From an uncultured Oscillibacter sp. (lineage in GTDB: Bacteria > Bacillota > Clostridia > Oscillospirales > Oscillospiraceae), in the NCBI GenBank assembly GCA_910579435.1, contig CAJTVF010000053.1, forward strand, positions 1-17,018: a DNA stretch of 17,018 bases. Reading direction: 5' to 3'. Below, in pieces: positions 1 to 6,891 of this stretch. The position numbers were made by a program, and so were the translations under genes. The notes below the pieces were generated by a model that had not been told where the DNA came from, did no database searches, and saw nothing but the letters and a program-made list of their open reading frames with translations. Position 1 is the first letter of the stretch. Each line of letters begins with the position of its first letter.

Positions 1-74
1 TCGTTTCCCTGATAGTCGATGTTGTGGTCCAGGGACACCGGGCCAATCACCAGAATGTCATATTGCTGTTTCAT
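1..74 (-). CDS. PfkB-family carbohydrate kinase, N-terminal fragment
   Basis: Only the first 24 or so codons are inside the window; the gene continues past the left edge. The visible peptide starts MKQQYDILVIGPVSLDHNID, a beta strand followed by a Gly-Pro and an N/D-containing segment, as at the N terminus of ribokinase/PfkB-family sugar kinases (the strand that begins the Rossmann-like core and contributes to sugar binding). The ATG at 74-72 lies 17 bp inside the 3' end of the hydrolase gene, so the two are probably translationally coupled and in one operon with the ABC transporter. A cytoplasmic kinase phosphorylating the imported sugar fits that position. The family call rests on a short N terminus, and the substrate cannot be inferred. 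Confidence 0.6.
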   Translation of the reverse strand, partial: MKQQYDILVIGPVSLDHNIDYQGN

Positions 75-1071
75 AGGGGCTCCCTCCTCTTGTATATTCC
101 GCTTGGAACGCGCCCTCTTCCCCGATGGAAAAGACCAGCGCCTCATGAGGCGGCAGGTCCAGACCGGGGAGCTGCGGACAATCCGAGAACCACAGGTCTA
201 TACCATTGTCCAAGAGAAACCGGAGCAGCTCCGGATGAGCGCTTTGATAGCGGCGGTCGCTGGACGCGCAGCACACAGCCGCCCTGGGCCGGACTGCCTG
301 GATGAGGGCGGCGTCCGCCCCGTCCCGCTGGCCGTGGTGGCCTACTTTAAAGATGTGGGCGCACAAGTCCGCCGGGGCGATTTCCCCATAGCCCAGGCGG
401 TTGGCGTCCCCCGGCAGCAGGATGCGGGTGCCCCGGTACTCCAGCAGCAAAATCGAGCTGTAGTTGTTCATATTCCCGTCCAGGGCGGAGAGCATTTGCC
501 GGAAGATTCCGGGGTCTTCCTCCCGGTTCAGCTCCTCATAGCGCGCCGCCAGCTCCGCCGCCCTGACCCGGGAGGGCCCCAGGCAGCGGATGGACAGACC
601 CGGACAGGGGCGGGCCTCCCATCCGGCGGAGATGGTCCGCACAACGCCGCCGGCCGCCTCCACTCCGGCACAGAGGGCCCGGTAGTCGTTGATGGATTGA
701 AGAAATTTCCGCTGGGAGCTGTTGGCGTCCCTCAGCGGCGGCAGAGGCCGCAGGGAGCGGTGGAGCCCCGCCGGCAGCGTCTGCCAAAATTCCCTGGGCG
801 GCCATAGCTCCAGCAGGGGGACAAGGCCGCAGAGATGGTCCTCGTGGATATGGGTGCCCACCATCACATCAATATGGTTCAGTCCCCGGGCCGACAGGTA
901 TTCCGCCAGGGGAATGCGGCCGGAGGCGCGGTCCCGGTATTCCCCTGGCTCGCCGCTTCCGCCGTCGATCACCATGACGAAAACGCCGCAGGGGCGGAGA
1001 GGGTCCGGGCACTCTGCCAGGATGGCCTCTCCGTAGCCCACGTTTACAAAGGTCAGCTTCATCTTCTCCAT
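58..1071 (-). CDS. ComEC-like metallo-beta-lactamase-fold hydrolase
   Basis: This is a soluble metallo-beta-lactamase-fold protein of about 337 residues. It opens with MKLTFVNVGYGEAILAE, which matches the LNVGQGD-type start of the ComEC/Rec2 catalytic-domain group. The metal-binding motif THIHEDH (HxHxDH) lies near residue 75, and a KVGHHGQ motif, the ComEC-like GHHGS equivalent, follows in the second half. There are no membrane segments, so it is not a DNA-uptake channel. Three starts are possible: GTG at 1083 overlaps the upstream permease stop as GTGA but has no Shine-Dalgarno; ATG at 1071 follows AGGG at 5 nt; ATG at 1062 fits the family N terminus best. It sits between a sugar permease and a PfkB kinase. 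The substrate is unknown; a hydrolase acting on a phosphorylated or cyclic sugar derivative is only a guess. Confidence 0.8.
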   Translation of the reverse strand: MEKMKLTFVNVGYGEAILAECPDPLRPCGVFVMVIDGGSGEPGEYRDRASGRIPLAEYLSARGLNHIDVMVGTHIHEDHLCGLVPLLELWPPREFWQTLPAGLHRSLRPLPPLRDANSSQRKFLQSINDYRALCAGVEAAGGVVRTISAGWEARPCPGLSIRCLGPSRVRAAELAARYEELNREEDPGIFRQMLSALDGNMNNYSSILLLEYRGTRILLPGDANRLGYGEIAPADLCAHIFKVGHHGQRDGADAALIQAVRPRAAVCCASSDRRYQSAHPELLRFLLDNGIDLWFSDCPQLPGLDLPPHEALVFSIGEEGAFQAEYTRGGSPYETAI

Positions 1072-1079
1072 AGGGGCCC

Positions 1080-1979
1080 TCACTGTATCGCCCGCTTGAT
1101 ATAGAGGCTGGACAGGAGGAGGACCAGCACCGTCATGACAATGGCGCCGGCGCTGCCGAACCCGAAATCCAGGGACTTGATACCGTAATTGTAGAGGTAC
1201 TGCGTAATGGTGGACGTGGTATTCGCCGGCCCGCCGCCGGTGAGGAGATTCACCTTGTCGAAGAGGCGGAAGCTGTCGATGGTCCGCAGCAGGGCGCAGA
1301 GGGCCAGGCTGTTTTTGATATTGGGAATGGTGACATAAAAGAGGGTTTTGACGGCGCTGGCCCCGTCGATGCGGGCGGCCTCATACTGGGCCTGGGGCAC
1401 AGACTGAAGGGCGGCATACAGCAGCAAAAAGACAAAGGGGGCGCTCTGCCAGACGTCGATCAGCAGCAGCATGCCGAAGGCGGTGCGCATATCGGAGAAC
1501 CAGTTGAATACAGGCAGGCGCAGGGCCTCCATCACCTGGTTGACAATGCCGTAGTTGGGGGAGAGCATCATTCGCCAGCTCAGGGCCACCGTCACCGTGG
1601 GCAGCAGGTAGGGCAGGAGCAGCAGGGTCCGCATGAGCTTCTGCCCCCGGGTGAGGCTGTTGACCAGGAGGGCCATGCAGAAGCCAATGAGCATCTCAAA
1701 GATCACCGCCAAGAGGGTGAACTTCACGGTATTCAGGATGGCCTGGCGGAAGTAGGCGTCGCTGAGGAGCTTCGTATAGTTCCCCAGAGCGATAAAGGAA
1801 GCGGGCTTTTGGAGGTTCCGCAGGAGGTTGAAGTCGGTAAAACTGTAAAAGAGGGTAAACAGCAGGGGATAGGCCGTCATGACCAGCAGCACCAAAATCG
1901 TAGGGCTGATCATCCCCACGCCGAAGCGCCTGGCGGCACCTTCGGCGGTGCGGGCATTTGCGAGTTGGTGTTTTTTCAT
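1080..1979 (-). CDS. Sugar ABC transporter permease, MalF/UgpA type (CUT1)
   Basis: An integral membrane permease of 299 residues. A short basic N terminus is followed by about six hydrophobic helices, the first being ISPTILVLLVMTAYPLLFTL. The EAA loop that docks the ATPase reads YEAARIDGASAVKTLFYVTIP around residues 200-220, with the diagnostic EAA...G spacing, and the TGGGPANTT motif typical of MalF-like subunits follows. It forms a heterodimer with the MalG-type permease encoded at 3404-4243 and receives substrate from the lipoprotein at 2068-3345. The start is ATG at 1979 with AGAGAGG upstream. Its stop overlaps the possible GTG start of the hydrolase by 4 bp. No ATPase gene is in the operon as seen, so a shared MsiK/MalK-type ATPase encoded elsewhere is likely. 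Confidence 0.93.
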   Translation of the reverse strand: MKKHQLANARTAEGAARRFGVGMISPTILVLLVMTAYPLLFTLFYSFTDFNLLRNLQKPASFIALGNYTKLLSDAYFRQAILNTVKFTLLAVIFEMLIGFCMALLVNSLTRGQKLMRTLLLLPYLLPTVTVALSWRMMLSPNYGIVNQVMEALRLPVFNWFSDMRTAFGMLLLIDVWQSAPFVFLLLYAALQSVPQAQYEAARIDGASAVKTLFYVTIPNIKNSLALCALLRTIDSFRLFDKVNLLTGGGPANTTSTITQYLYNYGIKSLDFGFGSAGAIVMTVLVLLLSSLYIKRAIQ

Positions 1980-2004
1980 AAGCGCCTCTCTTTTCTGGAG
2001 GTTC

Positions 2005-2060
2005 AGGCGCCGGGAGGCGCCTCCGGGAGGGAAGCCGGGACGCCCCTGGGACGTCCCGGC
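2005..2060 (-). other. Intra-operon stem-loops after the binding-protein gene
   Basis: Two strong inverted repeats lie just after the binding-protein stop codon. One at 2034-2060 has 9-bp GC-only arms; a second at 2005-2022 has AGGCGCC/GGCGCCT arms with a 4-nt loop. No T-run follows on the minus strand, so these look like mRNA-stabilising or partially attenuating structures rather than full terminators. They would raise binding-protein transcript over the downstream permease, as is known for malE/malF. The function is inferred from position. Confidence 0.5.
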
Positions 2061-2067
2061 GCAAGCG

Positions 2068-3345
2068 TCAGCCCATCAGCTGCTCAAGGTTGGCCTGGGC
2101 GTCGGCGAGACCTTGGTCCACGGTTTTCACGCCGTTGACGATGTTGTCCATCTCCGTGCCCAGGATGGTGTAGAACTGGGTCCACTCGGCGATGACGGGG
2201 CGGTACATGCCGCTCTCCAGGGCCTTGCAGACCACCTCATACTGGGGATACGCAGCCAGGACGTCCGCGTCCTGCAGGCTGGAGTACCGGCAGGGCACGC
2301 CGCCGGAGGCGACGGTGGATTTCTGCACATCGGCGTCCATCAGGTAGGCCAGCAGCTTCACGGCCAGGTCCTTGTTCTGGCTGTTGTTCGGCACGCCGAT
2401 GGTCCAGATTCCGTAGACGTTGGAGTTGTAAGCCTGGGCGCCCGCAGAGGCCGCGCCGCTGAGGGCGATATAGTCCGCGGTGGAATCGGCGGTGGGGGTG
2501 TACCAGCCGGGCCAGCCGATGCCCATGGTGCCCGCGCCGGTGTCCACGGAGGCGATGAGGTCGTCCTTTACCTGGGCCTCTCCGGTGGCGATGAGCTTCA
2601 GGTAGTAGTTCATGGCGGCCTTGAATTCGTCGGTATTCACGGTGGGCTTGTTGGAGCCGTCAATGACCCAGCCGCCAAAGGACAGCAGGATGGGCAGGAA
2701 ATCCACCACCAGGTTGTTCTGGTTGTCGCCTCGGTAGATGAAGCCCTTCTTGCCGGCGGCCTGGGCGCTTTCGCAGACAGCCAGCAGGTCGTCCAGGCTC
2801 TGGATTTTCTCAGCGGTATAACCGGCGGCTTCCACGTTGGCCTTGTTGAACATCAGCACGGTGACGTTGCCGTAGTAGGGGGCCAGGTACAGCTGGCCGT
2901 CCACATAGCAGATGCTGGTGGTGGCGGGGATCACGTCGTCGTCCAGCGCATAGCCCAGCTCCGTCAGGTTGGCCAGGACGCCGCTGTCGGTGAACTCCGC
3001 CATCCAGGAGCCGTCCACCATGCACAGGTCATAGGTGCCGGCGGAGTTGATGGCGTCCAGGGCGATGCCGGAGTACAGGTCGGACTCGGAGAGCTCCTGC
3101 ACCTCGCAGGTGACGTTGTTCTCGGCCTCGAAGGCGGGGAGGCACTCCTTGATGACGTCGGCATAGGTGCCGGCCCGCAGGATGAGGGTCAGCTTGGCGG
3201 GGGCGGCGGAATCGGAGCCGCCGGAGCTGCCGGAACCGCTCTGAGCGGGGGCGCTGCCGGAAGTGTCCTGTCCGGAATTGCCGCCGCAGGCGGCCAGGGA
3301 GAGGACCATGACGAGGGCCAGCAGGAACGCGAACAGCTTTTTCAT
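2068..3345 (-). CDS. Sugar ABC transporter substrate-binding lipoprotein
   Basis: A cluster-F/MalE-like extracellular solute-binding protein of 425 residues. The N terminus MKKLFAFLLALVMVLSLAAC is a lipoprotein signal peptide with lipobox LAAC, followed by a Gly/Ser/Ala-rich linker of about 30 residues. The mature part shows the usual pattern of this family: LILRAGTYADVIKECLPAFE at the start, then AEFTDSGVLANLTEL, YYGNVTVLMFNKANVEAAGY and a late MGIGWPGWY segment. The start is ATG at 3345 rather than a longer in-frame reading, because AGGAGG is 8 nt upstream and the signal peptide begins there. It captures the substrate outside the membrane and delivers it to the two flanking permeases. The sugar cannot be named from the sequence. 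Confidence 0.93.
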   Translation of the reverse strand: MKKLFAFLLALVMVLSLAACGGNSGQDTSGSAPAQSGSGSSGGSDSAAPAKLTLILRAGTYADVIKECLPAFEAENNVTCEVQELSESDLYSGIALDAINSAGTYDLCMVDGSWMAEFTDSGVLANLTELGYALDDDVIPATTSICYVDGQLYLAPYYGNVTVLMFNKANVEAAGYTAEKIQSLDDLLAVCESAQAAGKKGFIYRGDNQNNLVVDFLPILLSFGGWVIDGSNKPTVNTDEFKAAMNYYLKLIATGEAQVKDDLIASVDTGAGTMGIGWPGWYTPTADSTADYIALSGAASAGAQAYNSNVYGIWTIGVPNNSQNKDLAVKLLAYLMDADVQKSTVASGGVPCRYSSLQDADVLAAYPQYEVVCKALESGMYRPVIAEWTQFYTILGTEMDNIVNGVKTVDQGLADAQANLEQLMG

Positions 3346-3403
3346 TTCTTTTCCTCCTAATCTTGTTGACATGGCTGTGTTCGGCTGCGGGGAAATATTT
3401 TTG

Positions 3404-4243
3404 TTACTCTTTGACAGCGCCGCTTGAAAGTCCGGAGATCAAGTAGTTCTGCGCAAAGATCACAAACAGGGTGATGGGGACGACGGAGATGACGCCTCCC
3501 GCCGCCACCAGGCCGAAGTTGGTGAGATTGTCCTCCGTGTTCAGCAGGGCCAGGGCCAGGGGGACGGTGTTATTGGTGGGGCTGCGGGTGAAGATGACGG
3601 TATAGGTGTACTCGTTCCAGGCGTACATGAACGACAGCATGGCCACCGCCGCGATGCCCGGAGCCACCAGGGGCAGGACGATCCGCACAAAGAGCTGCCA
3701 CTCCGTGGCGCCGTCCACCTTGGCGCTCTCCTCCACCTCCTCGGGGAGGTCCTGAAAGAAGCTGATGAGAAACCAGATGATCAGGGGCACGTTGATGAGC
3801 ACGCAGGCCAGGGCCACAGGGAGCTTGGTATTCAGCACGCCCAGCTTGTTGAACATGATATACAGCGGAATCGTGAAGGCCACCGGCGGCAGCACCCGCA
3901 CCAGAAGCACCCAGTAGGTCATGGGCTTTTTCAGCCCGAAGCGGAACCTCCGCCGGGCCAGGACGTAGGCCGCGCAGACGCCCACCAGCAGCGACACGAT
4001 CAGGGAGCTGAAGGTGGTTTGGAGGCTGTTGACAATGGCCTGACCGAAGCCCTCGCCGGTGAAGAGCTGGGCAAAGTGCTCCACGGTCAGGGCCTGGGGA
4101 AGCAGGGAAATGTGGCCCCGCATTTCGTCCGTGGGCCGGATGGCCATAGCCAGCAGCCAGTAGATGGGAAACAGCGACGTCAGCAGCAGCAGGGCGCAGA
4201 GCGCCGCCTTCACGGCGGACAGCGCTTTCTTCTTCGTTTTCAT
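3404..4243 (-). CDS. Sugar ABC transporter permease, MalG type (CUT1)
   Basis: A 279-residue permease with a first hydrophobic segment ALCALLLLTSLFPIYWLLAM, followed by the R-P-T-D-E motif and a periplasmic-side loop with LTVEHFAQLF, all typical of MalG-like subunits. The ATPase-docking EAA loop is EVEESAKVDGATEWQLFVRI around residues 185-205. The C terminus YLISGLSSGAVKE is the conserved MalG-family ending. The start is ATG at 4243, preceded by GAGGAGG. The gene lies between lacI and the binding-protein gene, with 58 bp to the latter's start; the order permease-binding protein-permease is less common than binding protein first. It pairs with the MalF-type subunit at 1080-1979. Confidence 0.93.
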   Translation of the reverse strand: MKTKKKALSAVKAALCALLLLTSLFPIYWLLAMAIRPTDEMRGHISLLPQALTVEHFAQLFTGEGFGQAIVNSLQTTFSSLIVSLLVGVCAAYVLARRRFRFGLKKPMTYWVLLVRVLPPVAFTIPLYIMFNKLGVLNTKLPVALACVLINVPLIIWFLISFFQDLPEEVEESAKVDGATEWQLFVRIVLPLVAPGIAAVAMLSFMYAWNEYTYTVIFTRSPTNNTVPLALALLNTEDNLTNFGLVAAGGVISVVPITLFVIFAQNYLISGLSSGAVKE

Positions 4244-4357
4244 GGCGTTCCTCCTCTAACATAACATCCAGACCATCGAAATTCATTATGTCCCTGCGGG
4301 CCGCTCGCATCCGCCCTGACCTAGCAAAATTTACAGAACGGTTCCGCCAAGCGGGAC

Positions 4358-5344
4358 TCAGCTGGAGCCCCGGACGCGGAGCCCGGCGGGAATGACGGTG
4401 ACCGGGGGACACGTCTCCCCGTTCAGCAGGGCGTGGAGGCAGTCCACGCCCACCTCGCCGATGCGGCGGCAGTCGATATGGACGGAGGTCAGCTCCGGCT
4501 CCACCATGCCGCAGATGGTGGAGTCGTCAAAGCCCACTACCGCCAGGTCCTCCGGGACCTTCAGGCCCAGCCGCAGGGCGGCCTTCAGCACACCGGCGGC
4601 GGCAACGTCGTTGGCGCCGAAGACGGCAGTGGGCCGGTCCTTCCGTTTCAAAAGCTCCAGCGCCGCCTGGGTGGCGCTTTCCACGGTGGGGTCGCACATG
4701 GCCACATGGCGGGCCCCCGCCTCCAGGCCGTGCTCCTCCATCACCTGGAGAAAGGCGTTGTACCGCTCTCCCACGATGTAGGGAGAAAAGCGCCCGGCAA
4801 TCATGGCGATGTCCCGGTGGCCCCGCTGGATCAGGTGCTCCACCGCCAGGCGAACGCCGCCGTACTCGTCGGACACCACGCAGGGCAGGTCAAACCCGGG
4901 CATCCGGTTGTTCACCAGCACCACGGCAATCTGCTTGCCCTGAAACTCGGAGACCATGTCCGCCTGGGCGCTGCCCCCCAGGATGACGCCTTCCACCTGC
5001 TTATTCTGGGCCGTGCCGGCCACCTGCACCCAGTCCGCCGCGGTAGAAATCACCAGCTGGCGGTCCGACTGGATGGTCCGTCGCATGATGCTCTCGCAGA
5101 TGCGGGCGTAAAACTCGTCCAGGATGGTGGCGTCCTTCTTGCAGATCAAAAAGGCAATCTTATCCGTCTGCTGCCGGGCCATGGCCCGGGCGATGGCGTT
5201 GGGGGAGTAGTGGAGAATCTCCGCCGCCTCAAACACCTTCTGCCGGGTGGCGTCCCGGACCCGCTCCGGGTTGGCAAAGGTGCGGGAAACCGTGGCGATT
5301 GAAACGCCTGACAGGCGGGAAACGTCATAAATTGTGGCGTTCAC
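4358..5344 (-). CDS. LacI-family transcriptional regulator
   Basis: A 328-residue repressor/activator. Residues 1-25 (ATIYDVSRLSGVSIATVSRT) form the LacI helix-turn-helix; the hinge helix SPNAIARAMAR lies near residues 47-57; and the rest is a periplasmic-binding-protein-like sugar-sensing domain with the usual IAFLICKK, VVGFDDS and LTSVHID segments. The start is GTG at 5344, with a G-rich Shine-Dalgarno about 9 nt upstream. It is the first gene of the minus-strand run, 114 bp before the MalG-type permease. A LacI-type palindrome lies 24 bp upstream of its start, so it very probably regulates itself and the transporter, with the imported sugar or its derivative as inducer. Confidence 0.93.
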   Translation of the reverse strand: MNATIYDVSRLSGVSIATVSRTFANPERVRDATRQKVFEAAEILHYSPNAIARAMARQQTDKIAFLICKKDATILDEFYARICESIMRRTIQSDRQLVISTAADWVQVAGTAQNKQVEGVILGGSAQADMVSEFQGKQIAVVLVNNRMPGFDLPCVVSDEYGGVRLAVEHLIQRGHRDIAMIAGRFSPYIVGERYNAFLQVMEEHGLEAGARHVAMCDPTVESATQAALELLKRKDRPTAVFGANDVAAAGVLKAALRLGLKVPEDLAVVGFDDSTICGMVEPELTSVHIDCRRIGEVGVDCLHALLNGETCPPVTVIPAGLRVRGSS

Positions 5345-5367
5345 AGGCTATATCCCCCCTTTTTTGC

Positions 5368-5389
5368 AAAATGTAAGTGCTTACATTTT
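5368..5389. promoter_or_regulatory. Proximal LacI/cre-like operator
   Basis: A perfect inverted repeat with arms AAAATGTAA and TTACATTTT around GTGC. The core TGTAAGTGCTTACA is one mismatch from the CcpA cre consensus and is also a normal LacI-family operator. It lies immediately downstream of the predicted transcription start of lacI, the classical position for a repressor block. Confidence 0.8.
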
Positions 5390-5397
5390 ATGATAAA

Positions 5398-5426
5398 AAG
5401 ATAAATGAACTCGGCGTATCAGGCAA
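5398..5426 (-). promoter_or_regulatory. Probable sigma-70 promoter of the lacI-ABC operon
   Basis: On the minus strand, TTGCCT (5426-5421) and TATCTT (5403-5398) are separated by 17 bp. Transcription would begin near 5391, right at the edge of the proximal operator. Each hexamer matches consensus only moderately; the match to the operator position is the main support. Confidence 0.45.
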
Positions 5427-5559
5427 TTTTCTTCATGGACAGCCCTATCGAATAATTGGAGTCTACCATTTTGACGGTAAAACCGCAAGTGGGAAAATGG
5501 ATTTTTGGTGAAATAAATAGTTTTCTTTTTTGATTTCTGTACAAAAAGTGAAAAAGCAA

Positions 5560-5589
5560 CCCCAAAATGTAACCGCTTACATTTTGGGG
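5560..5589. promoter_or_regulatory. Distal LacI/cre-like operator in a 30-bp palindrome
   Basis: A perfect inverted repeat with 13-bp arms CCCCAAAATGTAA and TTACATTTTGGGG around CCGC. The core TGTAACCGCTTACA shares both half-sites with the proximal operator, and the two centres are 196 bp apart. The plus strand continues TTTTA, so the structure could also act as a transcription terminator. A looping operator for the LacI protein is the simplest reading. Confidence 0.7.
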
Positions 5590-5687
5590 TTTTACGGGCC
5601 GCCCGCTGCTCTGCAAGCGGTTGCCCCTTGGGAACGAAGAAGCCGGCATCTTTTAGGGCATGTATCGCCGCCGCATTGCTGCTGAAT

Positions 5688-5850
5688 AGAACCGGTATTC
5701 ACAACCGTTGAACGCCGTCTGAGCGGTCTTTTTCCCGCCATACTGCGTCGCTTTCCCTTGCAATCCGTCAGAATTGCGGCGAAAAAGCTCCTTGTTTGGC
5801 GAGAAAAATCCTCGCCCATCCGGCATCCCCGGTTATGAATACAGGTTCTT
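5688..5850 (-). repeat. 163-bp palindromic MITE-like element, AGAACC type
   Basis: The ends are inverted repeats: AGAACCGGTATTCACAACC at the left and, read from the right end on the minus strand, AGAACCTGTATTCATAACC (2 mismatches in 19). The whole element is one long imperfect palindrome with a 39-nt apical hairpin at 5750-5788. Its interior is similar to the interiors of the elements at 11463-11786 and 11564-11722, although the termini differ. No clear target duplication and no coding capacity are visible. The other stretches of the 5345-5990 gap hold the operators, the promoter and the hairpins at 5879-5952. Confidence 0.7.
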
Positions 5851-5878
5851 ATAAATTCTGTCAAAATACAGCAAAACC

Positions 5879-5952
5879 CGAGTATACTCTTGTTATACTC
5901 GAGCTTTGTCTGAATGGTTTTGTGCTGACAAAAAAGAAGCAGTCACAAAACC
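5879..5952 (-). terminator. Two stem-loops downstream of the DUF134 gene
   Basis: Two inverted repeats follow the stop of the minus-strand gene ending at 5991. The first, at 5916-5952, pairs GGTTTTGTGCTG with CAG-t-CACAAAACC around an A-rich loop. The second, at 5879-5901, pairs CGAGTATA with TATACTCG and is followed on the minus strand by GGTTTTG. Placement suggests transcription termination, but neither has a clean T-run after the stem. Confidence 0.35.
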
Positions 5953-5990
5953 TTTGCTATACGAGGGCCTATTTTAAACTGTATAGAGCA

Positions 5991-6767
5991 TCAACCGCCG
6001 CAGGCATGTGTCCCGCAGCCATGCTCCCCGCAGGCGTGTTCCGCTCCATGGGGATGATCGTGGTGCCCACAGCGCACATCGGGATCAAAGTCCAGCTCTC
6101 CTTTGAGCAGAGCCTGTACCGCACGGTCAGCCTCGCCGGATACGCCGCCGTACAGCTGGATGCCCGCCGCCGCCAGGGCCGCCTGGGCGCCGCCGCCAAT
6201 CCCGCCGCAAATCAGAGCGTCCGCTTTCAGCGCGGTGAGTACGCCGGCCAAAGCGCCGTGCCCGCTTCCGTTGGTTCCGACCACCTCGGATGACACAACC
6301 GTGCCGTCCTGCACATCATAAACCTTAAATTGCTCTGTACGGCCAAAGTGCTGAAAAATCTGGCCGTTTTCATAGGTCACTGCGATTCTCATAACGGCGT
6401 CTCCTTTTTGCTTTTCATATTGCTGGTGGTACTGCCGCTTAAAGCAGTCCATACACCCCCAGCCGGTGCTTTTCCCATCGCAGAGCCGGAACTCGCCGCC
6501 TCCGATATGGAGCGGGGCCCCCTCCACCAGCGCTTTCGCCAGCTTTTTCCGGGCGCTGTCGTAAATTTTCTGCACCGTCGTCCGGGCTACCTGCATCCAT
6601 TCCCCGCACGCTTCCTGGGAAAGCCCCTCTTTGTCAATCAACCGGATCGTTTCATACTCGTCCACGGTCATAAGAATCGGGGGCCGCTGAGCCTCCGCAT
6701 GGGCAGGCAGAAACTCCAAAACCCTGGGGAAATGGCAGACCTTCCTGCATTTTACAGGTCTTGGCAT
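5991..6767 (-). CDS. DUF134 HTH protein fused to a NifX/NifB-like Fe-Mo-cofactor domain
   Basis: A two-domain protein of 258 residues. Residues 1-110 are DUF134: it opens MPRPVKCRKV and has a sigma-region-4-like helix-turn-helix (IRLIDKEGLSQEACGEWMQV, then ARTTVQKIYD) and a CxxC-type patch GCMDCF near 105-109. Residues 126-232 are a dinitrogenase iron-molybdenum cofactor domain (MRIAVTYENGQIFQHFGRTE, then ADALICGGIGGGAQAAL). The tail 233-258 is rich in His and Cys, a likely metal-binding segment. The start is ATG at 6767 with GGGAGGAG upstream; an upstream in-frame reading has no such site. It is probably a metal- or redox-responsive regulator/chaperone. No nitrogenase genes are nearby, so a nitrogen-fixation role is not supported. 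Confidence 0.85.
   Translation of the reverse strand: MPRPVKCRKVCHFPRVLEFLPAHAEAQRPPILMTVDEYETIRLIDKEGLSQEACGEWMQVARTTVQKIYDSARKKLAKALVEGAPLHIGGGEFRLCDGKSTGWGCMDCFKRQYHQQYEKQKGDAVMRIAVTYENGQIFQHFGRTEQFKVYDVQDGTVVSSEVVGTNGSGHGALAGVLTALKADALICGGIGGGAQAALAAAGIQLYGGVSGEADRAVQALLKGELDFDPDVRCGHHDHPHGAEHACGEHGCGTHACGG
6390..6407 (-). promoter_or_regulatory. Internal ribosome binding site and start inside the DUF134-NifX gene
   Basis: On the minus strand, AAAGGAG at 6407-6401 precedes an in-frame ATG at 6392-6390 by 8 nt. That ATG encodes the Met of MRIAVTYENG, the usual first residues of free-standing NifX-like proteins. A separate short product (about 133 residues) could be made from the same message. 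Confidence 0.5.
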
Positions 6768-6795
6768 AGAAGCTCCTCCCAATTGATATACGTCC

Positions 6796-6824
6796 ATTAT
6801 AGAGCGGTTAAGGGCATATGTCAA
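6796..6824 (-). promoter_or_regulatory. Promoter of the DUF134-NifX gene
   Basis: On the minus strand, TTGACA (6824-6819) and TATAAT (6801-6796) are separated by exactly 17 bp, a full consensus sigma-70 promoter. The -35 hexamer lies within the left arm of the inverted repeat at 6808-6849. Confidence 0.88.
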
Positions 6825-6849
6825 GAATAAAATTGACATATGCCCTTAA
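6808..6849. promoter_or_regulatory. Shared palindromic operator between divergent promoters
   Basis: Perfect 17-bp arms, TTAAGGGCATATGTCAA and its complement, flank an 8-bp AT-rich centre. Each arm contains the -35 box and the first half of the spacer of one of the two divergent promoters. A regulator bound here would control both genes; the adjacent Crp/Fnr protein or the DUF134 protein are the candidates. Confidence 0.75.
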
Positions 6850-6861
6850 TTGCTTTATACT
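6833..6861 (+). promoter_or_regulatory. Promoter of the Crp/Fnr regulator gene
   Basis: TTGACA (6833-6838) and TATACT (6856-6861) are separated by 17 bp on the plus strand, about 30 bp before the regulator's ATG. The -35 box lies in the right arm of the shared inverted repeat. Confidence 0.85.
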
Positions 6862-6891
6862 GTGTACAGCTTTTGGTAAGGAGAGCGCGCG

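Noticed and set aside
1879..3360. Long plus-strand open frame opposite the binding-protein gene
   Set aside because: It is antisense to a clear lipoprotein gene and has a repetitive Gly/Val/His composition with no family features.
5592..5864. Small minus-strand open frame with peptide similar to one at 10662-10943
   Set aside because: The two peptides are similar because both frames cross the same palindromic DNA element; the conservation follows structure, not codons.
5991..6767. Nitrogen-fixation gene
   Set aside because: NifX/NifB-like domains occur widely in non-fixing anaerobes, and no nitrogenase or other nif gene is in the window.
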